A DNA stretch of 64,000 nucleotides from Emticicia sp040253585. Lineage in GTDB: Bacteria; Bacteroidota; Bacteroidia; Cytophagales; Spirosomataceae. The translations under genes were made by a program, and so were the position numbers. A model generated the notes under the pieces. It did not search any database and was not told where the DNA came from. It saw only the letters and a list, made by a program, of their open reading frames with translations. Positions 43,725 to 51,885 of the stretch are shown here, one piece after another; positions within the stretch are counted from its first letter, which is position 1, and the number at the start of each line of letters is the position of its first letter. The DNA lies in assembly GCF_040253585.1 (NCBI RefSeq), contig NZ_JBELAU010000008.1, positions 305,981-369,980 on the forward strand, read 5' to 3'.

Positions 43725-44723
43725 ATGAACAATAAAAGGCGAAGCTTTATCAAGAAATCAAGTGCAGCATTAGCAAGCCTAATTTTCCCTTTTGATGTAC
43801 CCTCAAAAAAACAAAATATGAAAAAAGAGCAATACGAAGTAATAATCATCGGAGGAAGTTTTGCAGGACTGTCGGCTGCCATGAGTTTGGGGCGTTCGTT
43901 AAGAAAGGTCTTAATCATTGATAATCAGCAACCTTGCAATAACCAAACACCACATTCACACAATTTCCTGACTCAAGACGGTAAACCTCCGCTTGAAATT
44001 TTGGCGGAAGCTCGCAGGCAACTGGAGGCATACCCAACCGTGGAATTTATAAATGATACAGCTATAAATGCCAGCAAATCAGAGGATGGGTTTGAAATAA
44101 AACTTAAAGAAAATGGTGAAGTAAAAGCACAAAAACTAATTCTGGCTTGGGGCTTGAAAGACGATACTTCAAAAATAGAAGGATTGTCAGAATGTTGGGG
44201 AAATTCGGTTATTCACTGTCCCTATTGCCATGGTTATGAGGTAAAAAATCAGCCAACAGCAATCATAGCCAATGGAAACGAAGCTTTTGAGTATTTAAAA
44301 ATGATAAATCATTGGACAAAAAATCTCACGCTTTTGACAAATGGTAGCTCAACTTTAAGCGAAGAACAAACACAAAAAATAAAATCGAAAGGCATCCAAA
44401 TCATAGAGAATCAGATAGTAAAAATTAATCATCTGGCAAGAAAAGTAACTTCAGTTAGCTTAAATGATGCGGAAGATTTCCCTATTTCTGTGATTTATCA
44501 TCGAGCACCGTTTAGCCAAAAATCGGATATCGCAGCTCAACTGGGTTGTGAATTTGACGAAATGGGCTTTATAAAAGTCAATGATTTCCAGCAAACAAAC
44601 GTGAAAGGTGTTTTTGCCGCTGGCGATAATGCTTCGCCACTTCGCCAAGTGGCCAATGCCGTGGCCAAAGGTTCACTGGCAGGAATTATGGCCAATAGAG
44701 AACTTATTGAAGAGTCTTTTTAA
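43725..44723 (+). CDS. Thioredoxin-reductase-like flavoprotein with a Tat-type N-terminus
   Basis: About 332 residues. From ATG 43725 the N-terminus reads NNKRRSFIKKSSAALASLIF, a good twin-arginine signal (RRSFIKK plus hydrophobic stretch). A classical thioredoxin-reductase-like domain begins near residue 38: FAD motif IIIGGSFAGLSAAMSLGRS, redox CPYCHGYE (CxxC), and the FAD-binding AAGDNASPLRQVANAVAKGS. Similar proteins without the signal are cytoplasmic; an alternative start at ATG 43818 would give exactly that. Probable electron donor and partner unknown. It opens the ABC operon region (10 bp before the first permease). Confidence 0.82.
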   Translation: MNNKRRSFIKKSSAALASLIFPFDVPSKKQNMKKEQYEVIIIGGSFAGLSAAMSLGRSLRKVLIIDNQQPCNNQTPHSHNFLTQDGKPPLEILAEARRQLEAYPTVEFINDTAINASKSEDGFEIKLKENGEVKAQKLILAWGLKDDTSKIEGLSECWGNSVIHCPYCHGYEVKNQPTAIIANGNEAFEYLKMINHWTKNLTLLTNGSSTLSEEQTQKIKSKGIQIIENQIVKINHLARKVTSVSLNDAEDFPISVIYHRAPFSQKSDIAAQLGCEFDEMGFIKVNDFQQTNVKGVFAAGDNASPLRQVANAVAKGSLAGIMANRELIEESF

Positions 44724-44733
44724 ATTAAGAAAA

Positions 44734-46182
44734 ATGCGAATCAACATACTAAAACTTATTTCAAAACAGGTTTGGAGTAGTAAAATCAAGAATTCCAGTA
44801 CGCTTTGGCTGATTGGGATTTTTAACGTTTTATTACTTTTTGCTTTGTTTTCAGGATACAAAAATCTTGTAAATCAACAAGAAACCGTAGAACATTATAG
44901 CCACGAAGTGCGAGAACGCTGGGAAAATCGTCCCGATAAACATCCGCACCGCATGGCACATTATGGTTATGTAGCATTTAGGAATCGCTTTCCGCTGAGT
45001 TTCTTCGATTTTGGCATGGATAGCTACGTAGGAAATGCCGTTTTTTTGGAAGCTCACAAACAAAATACGGTCAACTTTTCAGAAGCCAGTTTATCGAATG
45101 GATTGCTGCGTTTTGGTGAAATTTCGGCAGGGATGATTCTGCAACTTTTACTTCCCCTACTCATTTTCTTTTGGGGCTTTGATTTGGTAGCTCGTGAAAG
45201 AGAACACGGCACGCTGCGAATTTTACTCACACAAGGCGTAAGTTGGCAAGAACTCATTTTAGGCAAATCGCTCGGTTTGTTTGATTTGGCTCTCAGTATT
45301 TTCGTTCCATCGGTCATTATTGGTCTTATTTTGCTGGTTTTCAACGAATTTACTTCCGAAAATCCGCAAAGCTATTTGCGATATTTCTTTCTCATTATCA
45401 GTTATTTAGCTTACTTTTTTATCCTTTCTGTACTGGCAGTTTTAGTTTCGGCTAAGGCAAAATCTTCCAAATCGGCTCTAACTTCGCTTATTGGTTTTTG
45501 GTTGTTTTTTACCTTGATGTTGCCTAAAGTTTCGCAGGTTGTGGGTCAGAATCTTTTTCCATCACCATCAAAAATTGAGTTTGATACCACCGTAGAGCAA
45601 GAACTCATCAAGCAGGGCGATAGCCACAACCCCAATGACCCACATTTCAAGGCATTAAAAGACTCATTATTAACTGCTTACAAAGTAGATTCTACGCATA
45701 AATTACCATTCAATTACAGCGGTTATATAATGCGTGAAGGCGAAAAACTCAGTGCCGAAACCTACAAAAAACATCAGGCTGCGTTAGTAAAAACTTACCA
45801 AAAACAACAAAATGTAGTACGTTTTACTGCATTTCTGAATCCTTATATGGCTATCAAAAATCTTTCGATGGCACTTTCGGGAACTGATTACTCGGCTTAC
45901 AACGATTTTCAGAATCAAGCCGAAGATTTCCGATATAAATTGGCTCAAACCATGAACGAGTTACAGATAAAATACATCGGCAATAAGGTAAAATCATCGG
46001 CCGATAAAAAAGCCATTATCAGCAAAAAACACTGGGCCGATTTACCCGATTTCCATCATCAGTTTTTGAGTTTGGCAGAAGTATTTAAAAACGAAGTCAT
46101 ATCTATTATTTCACTGATTTTATGGACTTTAGGACTGTTTCTCTTAGTTAATTATTCGATTAAAAACCTCAAAGCATTTTGA
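44734..46182 (+). CDS. ABC transporter permease, DUF3526/NosY-like, copy A
   Basis: About 482 residues from ATG 44734; the frame is open further upstream but overlaps the flavoprotein. One N-terminal membrane segment and a large periplasmic part (KHPHRMAHYGYVAFRNRF, LSFFDFGMDSYVGNAVFLEA) precede further segments with the ABC-2 coupling phrase AREREHGTLRILLTQGVS. A second large soluble loop (DUF3526) and a last membrane segment follow. Such ABC-2 permeases fall in the COG1277 group linked to multicopper enzyme maturation (NosY). Homologous to the permease at 49095-50513. The substrate is unknown. Confidence 0.88.
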   Translation: MRINILKLISKQVWSSKIKNSSTLWLIGIFNVLLLFALFSGYKNLVNQQETVEHYSHEVRERWENRPDKHPHRMAHYGYVAFRNRFPLSFFDFGMDSYVGNAVFLEAHKQNTVNFSEASLSNGLLRFGEISAGMILQLLLPLLIFFWGFDLVAREREHGTLRILLTQGVSWQELILGKSLGLFDLALSIFVPSVIIGLILLVFNEFTSENPQSYLRYFFLIISYLAYFFILSVLAVLVSAKAKSSKSALTSLIGFWLFFTLMLPKVSQVVGQNLFPSPSKIEFDTTVEQELIKQGDSHNPNDPHFKALKDSLLTAYKVDSTHKLPFNYSGYIMREGEKLSAETYKKHQAALVKTYQKQQNVVRFTAFLNPYMAIKNLSMALSGTDYSAYNDFQNQAEDFRYKLAQTMNELQIKYIGNKVKSSADKKAIISKKHWADLPDFHHQFLSLAEVFKNEVISIISLILWTLGLFLLVNYSIKNLKAF

Positions 46183-46183
46183 T

Positions 46184-47539
46184 ATGGAAGCACTATTGAT
46201 AAAAAACTTTCTTCGTTCAAAAGGCTTAATGACAGGTCTTTTGATACTGTTTGTGGCGGGCTTGATTAGCCTCAATATCGGTAAACATTTTTTAGACAAA
46301 AACAAAGAAATCATCGAAAAAACTGCTCATTATCAGCAAGAAAGCATTGCCAAAAACGTAGAGTTTCACCCAAAAGAAATTGGTTTATTGCTTTATTATG
46401 TGCGTTTTGGATTGGTAAATGATATGCCCAATTTGGCGGGTTTGGCCATTGGTCAGCGAGATATTAATCCTTCGCTACAAAGCGTAACGATTCGGAATCT
46501 GGAAGAGCAAAAATACGCCACCGATTTGATGAACCCCATGTATCAGATGCTCGGAAATATGGATTTTAGTTTCGTGTTGATTTACTTTTTTCCGCTCATT
46601 ATTATTGCGTTTTGTTTCAACCTTATTTCGGAAGAAAAAGAAGAAGGCACTTGGAGTTTGGTTTTGAGCCAGTCCGAGAATCCGCTAAAAATGCTACGAA
46701 CAAAGATTTTAATTCGGTTCGTGAGTGTGCTTTTGGTTTTAATTTCATTACTCATCATCGCCAAATTCTACTTGTCCATTCCGTTCGATACTGCATTTTT
46801 GGCATTTGTTCTTACTGCCATTTTATATGTTGGATTTTGGTTTGCTTTGGCTTGGTTGGTGTCCAGTTTTCATAAAAATTCGAGCCAAAATGCCTTGATT
46901 TTATTGCTTTCTTGGGTAACACTCACCATCGTAGTTCCTGCTGGAATTAATGCAATTACAGTCAATCTTTATCCTGTTCCCGAAGCATTCAGCACTGTGT
47001 TGGAAAGTCGTGATGGCTACCACAATAAATGGGACGAACCCAAAGAACCAACCGTAGCAAAATTTCATCAACAATACCCCCAGTTTAGCCAATTTAAACA
47101 CCCCGAAGGCAAGGATTATAGTTGGTTGTGGTACTACGCCATGCAACAAATGGGCGACGATGAGGCGGCAAAAGAAGCATTGGCATTTAAAGAGAAACTC
47201 AAAAAACGCAATGCCTTCAGCAGTACGGCTGGTATGTTTTTTCCGAGTATTCATACGCAATTGAGCCTCAATGCTTTGAGCCTTTCGGATATGGATAATT
47301 ACTTGAATTTTATCGAAAAACTGGAAAATTTTCATGAGCAAAAACGACTTTATTTCTACCCTAAAATCTTTACCGAAGCGGCAGTAAATGATGAAAACTG
47401 GAAGAAATTTGGCTTAGAATTTTACCAAGAAAAACCGAGTATTAATTGGTTGAAAATACTTTTACCATTATTGATAATCAGCATTTTGTGTGTTTTTTGG
47501 GCAAAATTGAAATTTGGTAAAGGCATGATGGCACGCTGA
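46184..47539 (+). CDS. ABC transporter permease, DUF3526/NosY-like, copy B
   Basis: 451 residues starting 1 bp after copy A, so co-translated. First membrane segment LMTGLLILFVAGLISLNIGK, periplasmic LAGLAIGQRDINPS, the ABC-2 phrase SEEKEEGTWSLVLSQSENPL, several further segments and a C-terminal one ending FGKGMMAR. Homologous to the permease at 50515-51885 (shared SIGQRDI/AIGQRDI motif). Its last 35 bp plus 39 bp of downstream DNA are repeated at 48281-48354 after a toxin-antitoxin pair. Confidence 0.88.
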   Translation: MEALLIKNFLRSKGLMTGLLILFVAGLISLNIGKHFLDKNKEIIEKTAHYQQESIAKNVEFHPKEIGLLLYYVRFGLVNDMPNLAGLAIGQRDINPSLQSVTIRNLEEQKYATDLMNPMYQMLGNMDFSFVLIYFFPLIIIAFCFNLISEEKEEGTWSLVLSQSENPLKMLRTKILIRFVSVLLVLISLLIIAKFYLSIPFDTAFLAFVLTAILYVGFWFALAWLVSSFHKNSSQNALILLLSWVTLTIVVPAGINAITVNLYPVPEAFSTVLESRDGYHNKWDEPKEPTVAKFHQQYPQFSQFKHPEGKDYSWLWYYAMQQMGDDEAAKEALAFKEKLKKRNAFSSTAGMFFPSIHTQLSLNALSLSDMDNYLNFIEKLENFHEQKRLYFYPKIFTEAAVNDENWKKFGLEFYQEKPSINWLKILLPLLIISILCVFWAKLKFGKGMMAR

Positions 47540-47578
47540 TGAAACGGATTCTGCGAAACGCTGATTTTCGCAGATTTA
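47505..47578 (+). repeat. 74-bp direct repeat flanking the toxin-antitoxin pair, copy 1
   Basis: Covers the last codons of permease B and CGGATTCTGCGAAACGCTGA after its stop. The second copy is at 48281-48354, offset 776 bp, with five differences, all G here and A there. Confidence 0.85.
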
Positions 47579-47597
47579 ATGATTAGAATGTCTGTCA

Positions 47598-47993
47598 CTA
47601 AAGGCCATTTAAGTCAATAGTAGCGATATTTAGAGAGGCAGCTTTTGTGGATAATTTCTGGTCATAAGTGGCAAAAATATCAACAGTTTCTAAAGCCAGA
47701 GCGAGGAAGAGGCAGTCGTAAATAGGATGATTTAATTGAAAAGAAAGTTCTTTGGCAGTAGTAAAAAGTTCATCATCAGGTACAAAAGCCTCGATTAGCT
47801 CAAACACATTTTTTTCGTAAGCCTGAATAAGCTCTAAAGGTACATTTTTAAAGAAATGGTATTTCCTTAAAATATTCACCACCTCAAAGCGAAGAAGCGA
47901 AGGTGCAAAAAGTGCGTTTTGACTGATGAGTTGTTCAAGCTTTTCGGAAGGCTCAAAACAAAATTTTAGGTAAACATTGGTATCTAAAATGAT
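47598..47993 (-). CDS. PIN-domain toxin (VapC/FitB-like) without a standard start codon
   Basis: PIN ribonuclease of a type II toxin-antitoxin pair. The frame reads IILDTNVYLKFCFEPSEKLE, then LFAPSLLRFEVVNIL, LNHPIYDCLFLALA and TYDQKLSTKA, so the acidic PIN residues (LDTN; FE in the second motif; YDCLFLALA; TYD) are present. The full domain needs a start at ATC (47993) or ATT (47990), overlapping the antitoxin stop by 10 bp; no ATG, GTG or TTG is available there. A GTG at 47882 would lose the first catalytic Asp. It may use a rare start or be a decayed gene. About 131 residues if whole. Confidence 0.7.
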   Translation of the reverse strand: MILDTNVYLKFCFEPSEKLEQLISQNALFAPSLLRFEVVNILRKYHFFKNVPLELIQAYEKNVFELIEAFVPDDELFTTAKELSFQLNHPIYDCLFLALALETVDIFATYDQKLSTKAASLNIATIDLNGL

Positions 47994-48250
47994 CGGTTTC
48001 GGTCTTCGCTTATAAATGAGTTGATTTCCTCAAGGCTGAGTGGTGATTGATTTTGGTTCGCCAGCTTTTTCAACTCTGATAATGCTTTGGTTTTTGGGGA
48101 ATCTTGATTTACACTCAAATGATTGACTTTCAAGGCAGTTTCTATTAAAAAAATAGCCTCTTTGGTCATCGAACGTTTTGAAGCCACAGCCGATTTCTGA
48201 ATCGCCAAATAAAGGCTCTCGGGAAGATTACGTAATTGAATTGTAAGCAT
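47984..48250 (-). CDS. Ribbon-helix-helix antitoxin (FitA/VapB-like)
   Basis: 88 residues. N-terminal ribbon-helix-helix: MLTIQLRNLPESLYLAIQKS followed by KRSMTKEAIFLIETAL, which binds operator DNA as a dimer. The C-terminal tail (LEEINSFISEDRNRSF) would wrap the PIN toxin encoded next to and overlapping it. A promoter with a TACA...TGTA palindrome lies just upstream. Confidence 0.8.
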   Translation of the reverse strand: MLTIQLRNLPESLYLAIQKSAVASKRSMTKEAIFLIETALKVNHLSVNQDSPKTKALSELKKLANQNQSPLSLEEINSFISEDRNRSF

Positions 48251-48256
48251 TATACA

Positions 48257-48277
48257 TACATTTTGTGTACAAAAATA
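48257..48277 (-). promoter_or_regulatory. Antitoxin promoter and likely self-repression site
   Basis: On the minus strand -7 TATTTTTG (48270-48277), followed at 48257-48269 by TACACAAAATGTA, whose TACA/TGTA arms are a plausible ribbon-helix-helix operator. No clean -33 is seen. Confidence 0.45.
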
Positions 48278-48280
48278 AGA

Positions 48281-48354
48281 AATTAAAATTTAGTAAAGAC
48301 ATGATGGCACGCTGATGAAACGGATTCTGCAAAACGCTGATTTTCACAGATTTA
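48281..48354 (+). repeat. 74-bp direct repeat flanking the toxin-antitoxin pair, copy 2
   Basis: Repeats the end of permease B (AAATTTAGTAAAGACATGAT, then GGCACGCTGA) and the bases after its stop, matching 47505-47578 except for five positions. Confidence 0.85.
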
Positions 48355-48394
48355 AAACACAATCAAAAATCGAATTAATCGTAAATCTAAAGAT

Positions 48395-49090
48395 ATGTTA
48401 CAGGCAAAAAATTTAACCAAAACTTATGGAGAGCAAACGGCTCTCAACAGTCTGAATCTGACCATCAATGAGGGCGAAATATTTGCCTTGTTGGGTCAAA
48501 ATGGTGCAGGAAAAACCACTACTATCAATTGCTTTTTAGGCTTCATTCAGCCTTCGGGTGGCTCGGCAAGCATCAATGACGTTTCGGTGGCAGAAAATGC
48601 CCTCGAAACCAAGAAATACCTCGCTTACATTCCCGAAACAGTGATGTTGTACCCCAATCTAACGGGTATCGAAAACTTAGAGTTTTTCTCTTCTTTGGCA
48701 GGTTTTTCGTATGGAAAAGATGAATTAAGTTCGTTTTTGAGCAAAGCTGGTTTGCAAAATACGGCTCATAATCAACGAGTGGGTGGCTATTCAAAAGGTA
48801 TGCGACAAAAAGTAGGCATTGCTATTGCCATTGCCAAAAAAGCCAAAGCCCTTTTGCTCGATGAACCCACTTCAGGACTTGACCCCAAAGCTTCCAACGA
48901 ATTTTCAGAGATTCTGCGTGAATTGGCTCAAAATGGAACGGCAGTTTTGATGGCTACCCACGATATTTTCAGAGCGAAAGAAGTAGCCAATCGCATCGGA
49001 ATTATGAAAGAAGGCAACTTGGTTTCGGTGATTGATGCCAAAGAAATTTCGGCTAATGAGTTAGAGAAGTTGTACTTACAAACGGTGTGA
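48395..49090 (+). CDS. ABC transporter ATP-binding protein
   Basis: 231 residues. Walker A GQNGAGKTTTI, signature YSKGMRQKVGIAIAIAKK (ABC motif, SKGMRQ), Walker B LLLDEPTSGLDP and the H-loop MATHDIF. It belongs to the ABC-2 (NosF-like) exporter/maturation group. It is the only ATPase in the cluster, so it likely energises both flanking permease pairs. It begins 40 bp after the direct repeat; 4 bp separate it from the next permease. Confidence 0.95.
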   Translation: MLQAKNLTKTYGEQTALNSLNLTINEGEIFALLGQNGAGKTTTINCFLGFIQPSGGSASINDVSVAENALETKKYLAYIPETVMLYPNLTGIENLEFFSSLAGFSYGKDELSSFLSKAGLQNTAHNQRVGGYSKGMRQKVGIAIAIAKKAKALLLDEPTSGLDPKASNEFSEILRELAQNGTAVLMATHDIFRAKEVANRIGIMKEGNLVSVIDAKEISANELEKLYLQTV

Positions 49091-49094
49091 AATC

Positions 49095-50513
49095 ATGAAA
49101 AAAATCATCGCAAACAAAGAATACACTACCCTGCTGCGTGACAAACGCTTCAAACTCATGGGTGGTTTGATTGCCTTTTTACTTTTGGTGGCACTTTTAG
49201 GAGGATTTGCATCGTATCGTTCACTCAAAAAAGAACGAGATTTAGCACAAAAAGAAGCCCGTGAAACTTGGCTCAATCAGGGAGAAAAAAATCCGCATTC
49301 GGCGGCTCACTACGGCTCGTTTGCACTCAGACCTAAGTCCGAAATGAGTTTCTTCGATTTCGGAGTAGATTCATTCACGGGTACAAATGTGTATTTAGAA
49401 GCTCACCGACAAAACGACCCCAAGTTTTCGGCGGCTCAGGATAGTTCATCCTTGATTCGTTTTGGCGAAATGACCGTTGCCTTTGTTTTGCAAATGCTGG
49501 TACCTTTGCTCATTATTTTCTTATGTTTCAATAGCATTTCGCAAGAAAAAGAAGACAATACTCTCAAACTCATGCTTAGTCAGGGTATAAGTATGAGTCT
49601 AATTGCATGGGGCAAGATTCAAGGTTTTTCAAAAGCCTTGGCTTGGATTATCGTTCCTGCTTTGTTACTTACTTTTATCTTGATTTTAATCGGCACCGAA
49701 GGCTCACTTTCAGCCGATTTACTGCTCCGTTTTGCCTTGACTTTACTGGCTTATGCGGTCTATTTCTTTGTATTTATCAGTCTTTCGGTAGTTATTTCGG
49801 CACGGGCTGGGTCTTCTCGCAATGCCCTCCTTTCATTATTGGGTATTTGGGTGCTGGCTTGCGTGATTTTGCCCAAAGCCACCACCAATATTGGAGCGAG
49901 TATTTTCAAAGCACCCTCCAATTTTGAGTTCAGAGAGGCCATTCACAAAGATGAAGAAAACGGCATTGACGGCCACAACCCTTCGGATAAACGTTTTGAG
50001 GCACTAAAAAAGCAAGTTCTGGCACAATATAAGGTCGATTCTGTGGAACAACTCCCAGTAAATTTCGATGCCATCGCTATGCAGGAAGGCGAAAAATACT
50101 CGACGATGGTGTATAACAAGCATTTTGATAGGATGGAAAACATCTATCAAAATCAAAACTCGGTGGCGGCGTATTCGGCAATTCTAAATCCTTTTATGGC
50201 GGTCAGAAACCTTTCGATGGGCTTGGCTGGGAGCGACTACAAAACGGCTTTGGCTTTTCAGAAATACGCCGAAAAATACCGCTACGAAATGGTGGAAACA
50301 CTTAATACTCACATGCGTGATTTCTCAAAAACAGGTGATTGGGAGAAAAAGGCCGATGCCGGTATTTATGCCAAAATTCCTGATTTTGATTTCAAAAACC
50401 CATCCATTACCTCGGTTTTAAGCCAAAATTGGGTAGCCCTGTTGGCACTTTTGATTTGGGTTTTTATGTGCATAAAGATGGTGTCTAATCTTAAAAACAT
50501 AAGCCTTAGCTAA
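49095..50513 (+). CDS. ABC transporter permease, DUF3526/NosY-like, copy A'
   Basis: 472 residues. Same domain plan as 44734-46182: N-terminal membrane segment, periplasmic NPHSAAHYGSFALRPKSEMS then FFDFGVDSFTGTNVYLEAHR, membrane part with SQEKEDNTLKLMLSQGISMS, long DUF3526 loop (INTHMRDFSK-type end) and a last helix WVALLALLIWVFMCIKMV. A paralogue of copy A rather than an unrelated permease. Starts 4 bp after the ATPase. Confidence 0.9.
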   Translation: MKKIIANKEYTTLLRDKRFKLMGGLIAFLLLVALLGGFASYRSLKKERDLAQKEARETWLNQGEKNPHSAAHYGSFALRPKSEMSFFDFGVDSFTGTNVYLEAHRQNDPKFSAAQDSSSLIRFGEMTVAFVLQMLVPLLIIFLCFNSISQEKEDNTLKLMLSQGISMSLIAWGKIQGFSKALAWIIVPALLLTFILILIGTEGSLSADLLLRFALTLLAYAVYFFVFISLSVVISARAGSSRNALLSLLGIWVLACVILPKATTNIGASIFKAPSNFEFREAIHKDEENGIDGHNPSDKRFEALKKQVLAQYKVDSVEQLPVNFDAIAMQEGEKYSTMVYNKHFDRMENIYQNQNSVAAYSAILNPFMAVRNLSMGLAGSDYKTALAFQKYAEKYRYEMVETLNTHMRDFSKTGDWEKKADAGIYAKIPDFDFKNPSITSVLSQNWVALLALLIWVFMCIKMVSNLKNISLS

Positions 50514-50514
50514 G

Positions 50515-51885
50515 ATGAAAAACATACGATTATTGTTCAAATACGAAGCCATTAGTTTGGTTCGCAGTCGCTTGTTTCAGGTGGCCATAGGTTTGTTGCT
50601 ATTGGTTGGATTGTATGCGATTTATTACGGAAAATCAGAAATGGACCAGCAGCGAGCGGTTTTGAAAGAAATTAGGGCCGATGAAGCCAAAAAAATGGAA
50701 TCGCTCAGAAGTAAAATTTCTACCGATACGCTGCCCAACGTCATCGGCAATCGTACTTTTCGCTTGGTCGAAAATCCGCCTTCCGATTGGGCCAGTCTTT
50801 CCATCGGTCAGCGAGATATATTTCCTTATCAACTTTATGTGCGATACTATACCCTCAGCCGTCAGATTATGACTACTGAGATTGCCAATCCAGAGAAATT
50901 GCTAACGGGTAATTTCGATTTGGCGTTTGTGCTGATTTACATTTTTCCCTTGTTTATTATCGCCCTTAGCTATAATCTCATTTCGGGCGAACGAGAAGGT
51001 GGCACGCTTTCTTTGCTTTTATCAAATCCTATTTCAGAAAGCCAAATTACGTATATCAAAATAGCGTTCAGATGGTTATTGAGTTTTGGAATTGCTCTGT
51101 TTTTGGTTGTTTTGGCGGTAATCATTTGTGGTATAAAAATAGATAATACACTGCTCTGGTGGTTGTTGGCTACGGCTCTGTATTTTGCATTTTGGATCGG
51201 TATAGTTTTGATAATCAACAATTTAAAACGAAACTCTTCTTTCAATGCCTTTAGTTTGTTGGGTACGTGGATTGTGATTGTCATCGTAGTTCCAACGCTT
51301 ATCAATCTATACTTGGCGAGTGCTTATGCTGCTCCACCCCGAAACGACCTCACCCAAGCCATCAGACACGAGTTTGAAGAAATTTGGGCAAAATATGACG
51401 ACAAAAACCATCGCTATCAAACGGCACAAAAACTGGCAGCTAAGTATCCTGAATACAAATCGGACACCAGCTATAACTGGGAAGACAAATACATGCTTGC
51501 CGAATATGATTTCTATGATGAACGACTTGCTCCATTATTTGCCAAATACCAAAATATTAACCTGCAAAAAGAATCGGTAGGACAAAAATTAGGCGTACTT
51601 TCTGCTGCAGCACTTACCCAGCAGATTTTCAATACTTTAGCTCAAACTGATACTCGATATCATTATCATTTTTTGGAAGAAGCGGGTCGTTTTCATGCAG
51701 AAATGAAAGTCTTTTTTTATACCAAAATATTCCAAAACAAAACCTTCAAACTTGCTGATTTTGAACAGATTCCGAAATATGAATTCAAGAAAAAACCAAT
51801 CAACAATGAAACCAATAATGGAATTTTAATGCTTTTGTTGAGCGTCATTGTGGTTTGGGGAATTGGAATAATGATGAAAAAATGA
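50515..51885 (+). CDS. ABC transporter permease, DUF3526/NosY-like, copy B'
   Basis: 456 residues. Paralogue of 46184-47539: ASLSIGQRDIFPYQLYVRYY, ISGEREGGTLSLLLSNPISE, several membrane segments and a C-terminal helix (GILMLLLSVIVVWGIGIMMK). It starts 1 bp after copy A' and its stop overlaps the ATG of the D-Ala-D-Ala dipeptidase gene (ATGA-type), so the operon continues. Confidence 0.9.
   Translation: MKNIRLLFKYEAISLVRSRLFQVAIGLLLLVGLYAIYYGKSEMDQQRAVLKEIRADEAKKMESLRSKISTDTLPNVIGNRTFRLVENPPSDWASLSIGQRDIFPYQLYVRYYTLSRQIMTTEIANPEKLLTGNFDLAFVLIYIFPLFIIALSYNLISGEREGGTLSLLLSNPISESQITYIKIAFRWLLSFGIALFLVVLAVIICGIKIDNTLLWWLLATALYFAFWIGIVLIINNLKRNSSFNAFSLLGTWIVIVIVVPTLINLYLASAYAAPPRNDLTQAIRHEFEEIWAKYDDKNHRYQTAQKLAAKYPEYKSDTSYNWEDKYMLAEYDFYDERLAPLFAKYQNINLQKESVGQKLGVLSAAALTQQIFNTLAQTDTRYHYHFLEEAGRFHAEMKVFFYTKIFQNKTFKLADFEQIPKYEFKKKPINNETNNGILMLLLSVIVVWGIGIMMKK

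Noticed and set aside
47505..48354. Insertion sequence around the toxin-antitoxin pair
   Set aside because: No transposase and no terminal inverted repeats are present; only direct repeats derived from the permease end.
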